Part shown: positions 7,200-10,272 of the stretch, one piece after another | Layout: every line of letters begins with the position of its first letter | How positions within the stretch are numbered: position 1 is the first letter of the stretch | Assembly (NCBI GenBank): GCA_026388595.1 | Contig: JAPLJM010000388.1 | Span: 1 to 10,272, forward strand | DNA length: 10,272 bases | Direction of reading: 5' to 3' | From: Deltaproteobacteria bacterium | GTDB taxonomy: Bacteria; Desulfobacterota; Syntrophia; Syntrophales; Fen-1087 | Made by a program: the position numbers and the translations under genes | The notes under the pieces: model-generated | Databases searched by the model: none | Told to the model about the DNA's origin: nothing | The model's input: only the letters and a program-made list of their open reading frames with translations

Positions 7200-7881
7200 G
7201 GCCTTCAATATCGTTTCTATCGGTGTGCCTTTATATGTGCATTTCCAGTTGTCACAGATTCTAAAGCCTTCGTGTAAATGCAGGCCCATTTTTGCCACCA
7301 CTGTGGGAAACATATTTTCGAGGATGGTGGAGGCAACACCGAGAGCCAAACCTGCTTCATCAATGGTAACTGTCTCAGCTTGATGCATGATTAAATCCCG
7401 TTTTTTCTTAACATCCGTTATTTCCTCCCAAATAGGTCGGTGTGAATCTAGTCTTTTGTAAGTATAAATGTCTACTCCACCATGTTGCCGAAGGATCTGC
7501 AGCAGCAGATTTCTGTATTTTTTATGGTCTGGCCGTGAAAGAACCATATCTGTTATTAACGATGCAACCGATAGGGTGTGAACCAGACCGAAAACAATCG
7601 GTTTCACGAGGGTTTCTCTCAACCCCACTTCCATAGCAATCGCAGAAAAAAGAAATGCAGCGGTAGCATTAGTGCAAATGAGATTTTTAGCCTCCGTGAG
7701 AGCACCGAAGGCTGCCTTTGCCAAAACCCGATGTTCGCCATAATAAGACTGTAGTCGCTCATCTATGAATTCTTGGATTGCCTGCTCTTTGTGCTCTTCG
7801 TAGAGCTCATCCATGTACTCTTCGTATTGGGCTTCATCGGGGGTCATAGACATACAGCACCTTCTTCCCATTTTCACATAA
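7143..7881 (-). mobile_element. Predicted integron gene cassette carrying the HEPN-like gene
   Basis: The cassette is bounded by predicted crossover points (G^TT) in two attC-like sites. Its leading sequence with the preceding G reads GTTATGT (7882-7876), and its trailing core reads ACATAAC (7199-7193). These are exact reverse complements, which is what an excised circular cassette needs in order to rebuild a paired R''/R' core. It holds one gene, with a good ribosome binding site and no promoter that I can see, in the orientation with attC downstream of the stop codon. The size, about 740 bp, is typical of cassettes. No integrase is visible in the window, so present mobility is unknown. Confidence 0.42.
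7194..7853 (-). CDS. Small HEPN-like protein (RxxxxH motif), possible RNase or defence/toxin role
   Basis: I do not recognise the family by name. The 219-aa protein is largely helical, with an acidic N-terminus (MSMTPDEAQYEEYMDELYEE) and no signal peptide. Arg152-Asp-Leu-Ile-Met-His157, preceded by KK and followed by a VTIDEAGLALG helix, fits the Rx4-6H motif and following helix of HEPN domains. A helical segment about 80-90 residues earlier (SAIAMEVGLRETL) would be the earlier HEPN core. HEPN proteins are often RNases in toxin-antitoxin, abortive infection or CRISPR-linked systems; that role here is inference. ATG 7853 was chosen because AAGAAGG (7866-7860) lies 6 nt upstream. A longer frame opens at TTG 7892, and an ATG at 7871 lacks such a site. 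The stop codon is embedded in an attC-like core, and codons are more AT-rich than in the + strand genes. Confidence 0.6.
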   Translation of the reverse strand: MSMTPDEAQYEEYMDELYEEHKEQAIQEFIDERLQSYYGEHRVLAKAAFGALTEAKNLICTNATAAFLFSAIAMEVGLRETLVKPIVFGLVHTLSVASLITDMVLSRPDHKKYRNLLLQILRQHGGVDIYTYKRLDSHRPIWEEITDVKKKRDLIMHQAETVTIDEAGLALGVASTILENMFPTVVAKMGLHLHEGFRICDNWKCTYKGTPIETILKAT

Positions 7882-7944
7882 CGCGCGGTCAAACTGCTGC
7901 CTTAAGGAGCAGGTTGCCCATCCGACTTGAGCCGTTGGTTAGGG
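7876..7944 (-). other. attC-like integron recombination site, between TPR and HEPN genes
   Basis: On the - strand it runs from CCCTAAC (7944-7938) to GTTATGT (7882-7876). TAAC and GTTA pair. After 3-nt spacers on both sides come the arms CGGCTCAA and TTGACCG, which pair over 7 bp with a single unpaired C in the left arm. One extrahelical base in the L'' arm is a known attC hallmark. The centre forms a further hairpin (CTGCTCC, TTAA, GGCAGCAG with one bulged C). This is the best-structured of the three sites. Part of it also overlaps a 26-codon frame (7889-7969), which may reflect another origin. Confidence 0.48.
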
Positions 7945-7969
7945 CCTCCTGGCGTACCGTTTTCAGCAT
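7889..7969 (-). CDS. 26-codon frame overlapping the attC-like site; possible remnant
   Basis: The - strand ATG at 7969 opens a short frame beginning MLKTVRQEALTNGSS and ending at TGA 7889-7891. There is no clear ribosome binding site. From memory, the wording TVRQEALTNGSSRMGN recurs in tiny annotated proteins and in short segments upstream of group II intron reverse transcriptases. If so, this is an element remnant rather than a gene. This is weak, memory-based evidence, and the DNA is equally explained as part of the attC-like fold. Confidence 0.15.
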   Translation of the reverse strand: MLKTVRQEALTNGSSRMGNLLLKAAV

Positions 7970-8141
7970 GAACGACTATGACAAGCCGATGAGTGTCATT
8001 GGTGTTATCCAGAAAAACTTTCGGCGCTGAATAGCTCACTTCTTTTATGCGAGTTCAGCGAAAGGTCCTGTCAGTTCGCCTCAAACGGGGGCTTTCTTAA
8101 AAAATAGTAGTTTGTTACTTTGATTTAGGACAACAATTCAA
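7945..8141. other. Non-coding stretch downstream of the TPR gene
   Basis: About 200 nt between the TPR-gene stop and the attC-like site hold no convincing gene on either strand beyond the start of the 26-codon frame. A weak hairpin (GCCTC, loop AAACG, GGGGC with one G-U pair) at 8078-8092, followed by TTTCTT, could act as a terminator only for + strand transcription, for which I see no gene. On the - strand the T-run precedes the stem, so it does not terminate the TPR gene. Confidence 0.4.
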
Positions 8142-9449
8142 TCAGCGGCAGTATCCCTTGCTTTTAGCCCATTCTAACGCTTTGCATATTCCCAATGCGC
8201 ACGCCTTTTGCGCATCACGGCAGCCAAGATTTATTTTTCCCTGCAATAAATAAGCATTCCCTCGGTTGTCGTAAGCCATGGCAAAATCCGGTTTCAAGCG
8301 GATGGCTTCGTTAGAGTCCTCGATGGCACGCTGATACTGGTCGAGGTAAGTATAAGCAGTCCCCCTGTTGATGTAGGCATCGGCTAAGTCCGGTTTCAGG
8401 CGGATGGCTTCAGTAAAGTCCTCGATGGCACGCTGACACTGGTTAAGGTCTTTACAATACACAAGCCCCCGGTTGTAATAGGCAGCGGCATCATCCGGTT
8501 GTAGACGGATGGCTTTGTTGAAATCCTCGATAGCACGCAGATTCTGGCCAAGGGTAGTATAAGTAGTCCCCCGGTTGTTGTAGGCAGTGGCAAAATCCGG
8601 TTTCAGGCAGATGGCTTCATTGAAGTCCTCAATGGCACGCTGATGCTGGCCAAGGTCGTTATAATCTGTCCCCCGGTTGATGTAGGCAATGGCATAATCC
8701 GGTTTCAGGCGGATGGCTTCATTGTAGTCCTCGATGGCACGTTGATACTGGCCAAGGTCACTATAAGCAAGCCCCCGGTTGTTTTGGGCATCGGCATAAT
8801 CCGGTTGCAGTTTAATAGCATGGTCCAAATATTCGATAGCCTTTTTTGGGTTGGTATATTTTTCCTCATTCCATAATTTTCCAGCCTGATTGAACCAATC
8901 CACCGCCGTCAGTCCTCGGGAGGCTTGCTGGAATTTCTTTTTTAACTCCTGGGTGCTTTGCTTTTTTGCCATCAGCTTCCGGTTTTCCTCTTCGAGTTGG
9001 GCAACCTTCTGGAGGAGTTCCTTTTCTCTTTTTTGAGCCTCCTTGAGTTGTGTCAGGTGGGACTTGTCCTGAAGAAGTTTTTTCACCCTTTCTTCCAAAA
9101 CGGAGGTGTCCACAACTACCTTGACGACTACATCCATACCGAAAGCATCTTCTGTGTGATAATTCTTCTGGGAAACAACCTCCGCCGTCAATACACCAGC
9201 CGCCAACGCAAGAATTTCATCTTTATCGACATGGCTGTTTTTCACCACAGTGAGGCTCTCGATATAGGTTCCTGCCATTTCCAATGCTTCCCGTTCCGCC
9301 TTGGCAACGGCGGAAATCCGGGCATCATCGGGGGACTGACTGCCGCCGAAAGATTGCTTGACGGTGTGGGTGACGGTTTGGATTTCTCCAAAGGTTGAGA
9401 CGGGAAGGAGTAACAAAAGAATCAAAAAGGTGGCGAGGATAGTTTTCAC
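8142..9449 (-). CDS. Secreted or periplasmic coiled-coil / tetratricopeptide-repeat protein
   Basis: The 435-aa protein has an N-terminal signal peptide (MKTILATFLILLLLLPVSTFG, cleavage near residue 21). Residues about 22-125 resemble the LPP20/FlgT-N type of envelope domain (AKAEREALEMAGTYIES, DEILALAAGVL). A charged coiled coil follows at about 120-175 (LEEENRKLMAKK). Seven TPR units span about 182-422, most of 34 residues with the core NRG.AY..LGQYQRAIEDY and IRLKPDY; the fifth is 35 residues. The C-terminus, with spaced cysteines (GCRDAQKACALGICKAL...GYCR), is common in delta-proteobacterial TPR proteins. The start is GTG 9449 with AGGAGGT (9460-9454) 4 nt upstream. It probably scaffolds protein contacts in the periplasm or envelope; partners are unknown. 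It has its own promoter and lies between two attC-like sites, so it may be a large cassette. Confidence 0.85.
   Translation of the reverse strand: MKTILATFLILLLLLPVSTFGEIQTVTHTVKQSFGGSQSPDDARISAVAKAEREALEMAGTYIESLTVVKNSHVDKDEILALAAGVLTAEVVSQKNYHTEDAFGMDVVVKVVVDTSVLEERVKKLLQDKSHLTQLKEAQKREKELLQKVAQLEEENRKLMAKKQSTQELKKKFQQASRGLTAVDWFNQAGKLWNEEKYTNPKKAIEYLDHAIKLQPDYADAQNNRGLAYSDLGQYQRAIEDYNEAIRLKPDYAIAYINRGTDYNDLGQHQRAIEDFNEAICLKPDFATAYNNRGTTYTTLGQNLRAIEDFNKAIRLQPDDAAAYYNRGLVYCKDLNQCQRAIEDFTEAIRLKPDLADAYINRGTAYTYLDQYQRAIEDSNEAIRLKPDFAMAYDNRGNAYLLQGKINLGCRDAQKACALGICKALEWAKSKGYCR
8286..8795 (-). repeat. Five tandem TPR-coding DNA repeats (102/105 bp units)
   Basis: Residues 219-388 of the TPR protein are encoded by five consecutive units that are alike at DNA as well as protein level. 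The + strand blocks 'ccggtttcaggcggatggc' and 'tcctcgatggcacgctg' recur with few changes. Four units are 102 bp and one is 105 bp (an extra codon in KDLNQ). Such similarity suggests recent duplication and makes unit number prone to change by recombination. The first and last TPRs of the protein are more diverged. Confidence 0.85.
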
Positions 9450-9477
9450 AAATACCTCCTGCGATTTGTCTGTTCAA

Positions 9478-9506
9478 AAACTAAGGTAAACCCCCTTTAA
9501 TGTCAA
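9478..9506 (-). promoter_or_regulatory. Candidate sigma70 promoter of the TPR gene
   Basis: On the - strand a perfect -35 TTGACA (9506-9501) is followed after 17 nt by TAGTTT (9483-9478), a poor -10 box (3 of 6). It lies about 30 nt upstream of the GTG start and its strong ribosome binding site, a sensible distance. No other promoter candidate is obvious in 9450-9636. Confidence 0.4.
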
Positions 9507-9636
9507 TAAGATTCTGACCATATGATAAGCATTACTGACTGCAACCATGTGTCTATTTCAGAGATGTGATTTTGTTGCTTTCAGGACACCGAGAAAATCA
9601 GCGCAACCTGAACCCTGCTATCTTTATCTGCATTAT

Positions 9637-9696
9637 GGGTAACCGGCTGACAATGGAGCGCAGCGGAATAGCGGTCAGGTGCGCGCCTTGTTATGT
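9637..9696 (-). other. attC-like integron recombination site, 3' of the toxin gene
   Basis: On the - strand it runs from ACATAAC (9696-9690) to GTTACCC (9643-9637). TAAC and GTTA pair, and inner arms CTGAC and GTCAG pair over 5 bp. The toxin stop codon TAA lies inside the left core, and the left core is the same 7-mer as in the site after the HEPN gene. The centre (CGCTATTCCGCTGCGCTCC) resembles, from memory, the centres of many attC sites. The spacers on the two sides are unequal (11 and 3 nt), so this is the weakest fold of the three. Confidence 0.35.
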
Positions 9697-9987
9697 GCGG
9701 CTCTTCCACTGACGTGGATCCCTACTACCATGCATTACTGCGACAACAACAATTTCGTCGCTTTCTACCCGATAATAAACTCCAAACGGAAAGCGATGAA
9801 TCAGGGCACGTCGTATATTTCTGTGAACAATGGGGAACATTAGAGGTGTCTCTGAAATCACTGAGAAAACAGAGAGAACCTCGTCAAGGAACTGATTACC
9901 CAACCCCTCCCGTTGCTCCTCATACCAAACCGCCGCATCCGCTAAATCTTGCTCTGATTCCGGTCGGAGACGAAGATTGATGGTCAT
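9691..9987 (-). CDS. ParE/RelE-family toxin of a toxin-antitoxin pair
   Basis: Small toxin of the ParE/RelE superfamily, 98 aa. The family pattern is clear: an N-terminal helical hairpin (RPESEQDLADAAVWYEEQR, GLGNQFLDEV), then ETPLMFPIV, RRALIHRFPFGVYYRV, and a C-terminal strand ending VVVAVMHGSRDPRQW. ParE members act on DNA gyrase and RelE members cleave mRNA on the ribosome; sequence alone does not decide which applies, though pairing with this antitoxin family usually goes with the ParE-like annotation. The ATG overlaps the antitoxin stop by 4 nt (ATGA) with no Shine-Dalgarno of its own, so it is translationally coupled. The stop codon sits in the left core of an attC-like site. Such pairs are common in integron arrays, where they are thought to stabilise the array. 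Confidence 0.9.
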   Translation of the reverse strand: MTINLRLRPESEQDLADAAVWYEEQREGLGNQFLDEVLSVFSVISETPLMFPIVHRNIRRALIHRFPFGVYYRVESDEIVVVAVMHGSRDPRQWKSRT

Positions 9988-10193
9988 AGTTTGCGCCGAA
10001 TATCAGCCAAAACATCCGTAGCTAATCGACCGCGATTCCCATCAGTTTCATAAGCATCTATACGTCGATTGAGTTCCTCCTTTTGTTCGGATGTGAGCCG
10101 CAGAGACTTTTGTTCGGCGGCGATGCTGTCCCAGAGATCTTCCACGATCCTGATCCGTTCTTCGACAGGTAACTCCTGCAGTTTGGTGTTCAT
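9984..10193 (-). CDS. Antitoxin, addiction-module component family
   Basis: Antitoxin partner of the downstream toxin, 69 aa, starting MNTKLQELPVEERIRIVEDLW and ending DVLADIRRKL. The leucine- and charge-rich pattern (LPxEERxRIVEDLWDSI, then LTSEQKEELNRRI) matches the small 'putative addiction module component' family found next to ParE/RelE toxins. ATG 10193 was chosen because GGGGAGG (10208-10202) lies 8 nt upstream; an in-frame extension to the window edge has no such support. It is expected to bind the toxin and probably to repress the operon, but the promoter region runs out of the window and no operator can be identified. Confidence 0.85.
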   Translation of the reverse strand: MNTKLQELPVEERIRIVEDLWDSIAAEQKSLRLTSEQKEELNRRIDAYETDGNRGRLATDVLADIRRKL

Positions 10194-10258
10194 CTTTACA
10201 GCCTCCCCAATAGCCATTGAATGAGCATGAAATATATTCAACTGTCCTGATGTGCGTT

Positions 10259-10265
10259 GCTTAAC
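10259..10265 (-). other. Possible R' core of a further attC site (partial, at window edge)
   Basis: GTTAAGC on the - strand fits the consensus GTTRRRY of an attC R' core. It lies 65 nt before the antitoxin start, where the leading end of a toxin-antitoxin cassette is expected. The rest of the site would be outside the window. A 7-base match to a degenerate consensus is weak on its own, and it does not complement the ACATAAC core at the other end of the proposed cassette. Confidence 0.18.
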
Positions 10266-10272
10266 TATCACG

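Noticed and set aside
7061..7264. + strand 67-codon frame running from the inverted repeat into the HEPN 3' end
   Set aside because: The first part (RDDRFLDIMITDRKG...) looks protein-like, but there is no ribosome binding site. The second half is antisense to the HEPN gene and no family is recognised.
8078..8098. Hairpin plus TTTCTT resembling a + strand terminator
   Set aside because: The stem is 5 bp with a G-U pair, the T-run is interrupted, and no + strand gene lies upstream to be terminated.
9693..9980. + strand frame of 95 codons opposite the toxin gene
   Set aside because: Mirror of the clearly recognisable ParE/RelE toxin, with no family features of its own.
10194..10271. N-terminal extension of the antitoxin to the window edge
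   Set aside because: The extension has no ribosome binding site and no family similarity, while ATG 10193 has a good GGGGAGG upstream and matches the usual length of the family.

Overview
The window looks like a chromosomal segment from an anaerobic Desulfobacterota-type (delta-proteobacterial) bacterium. The main clue is a cluster of the siroheme-dependent (alternative) heme pathway: a 5'-truncated hemB, the radical-SAM heme b synthase ahbD, and an AhbA/AhbB-family siroheme decarboxylase subunit. This route is typical of sulfate reducers and related anaerobes. The organism assignment is an inference from gene content and order, not from a database match.

Left two thirds (1-6905, + strand, GC-rich, tightly packed): hemB, ahbD, the siroheme decarboxylase subunit and polA follow one another with gaps of 4-5 nt or a short overlap, so they are probably one transcript. 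HemB makes porphobilinogen at the start of tetrapyrrole synthesis. The AhbA/B subunit decarboxylates siroheme and AhbD performs the last step to heme b; AhbC and the partner AhbA/B subunit are not in the window. PolA keeps intact 5'-nuclease and polymerase motifs but has lost most 3'-5' exonuclease metal ligands, so it is predicted not to proofread. After 56 nt comes a two-gene ABC-2 exporter of the NodI/NodJ (DrrA/DrrB) type, whose genes overlap by 4 nt.

Right third (6906-10272): gene strand, spacing and base composition change together. All convincing genes are now on the - strand, AT content is visibly higher, and gaps are long. Read along the - strand the order is: antitoxin plus ParE/RelE-type toxin (4-nt overlap), a secreted coiled-coil/TPR-repeat protein with its own promoter, and a small protein with a HEPN-like RxxxxH motif. 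Between and after these genes I see three elements of about 60-70 bp that resemble integron attC sites: TAAC...GTTA core ends, inner inverted arms, and gene stop codons embedded in the left core. The sequence at the start of the HEPN cassette (GTTATGT) is the exact complement of the core at its end (ACATAAC), as expected for a cassette that closes into a circle. The best reading is the distal part of an integron cassette array, or a cluster of attC sites lacking an integrase (CALIN). No integrase gene is present in this window.

Between the exporter and the array lies a short region (6906-7136) with a 17-codon ORF, a perfect 10-bp inverted repeat and a consensus-like promoter pointing into the antisense strand of the HEPN gene.
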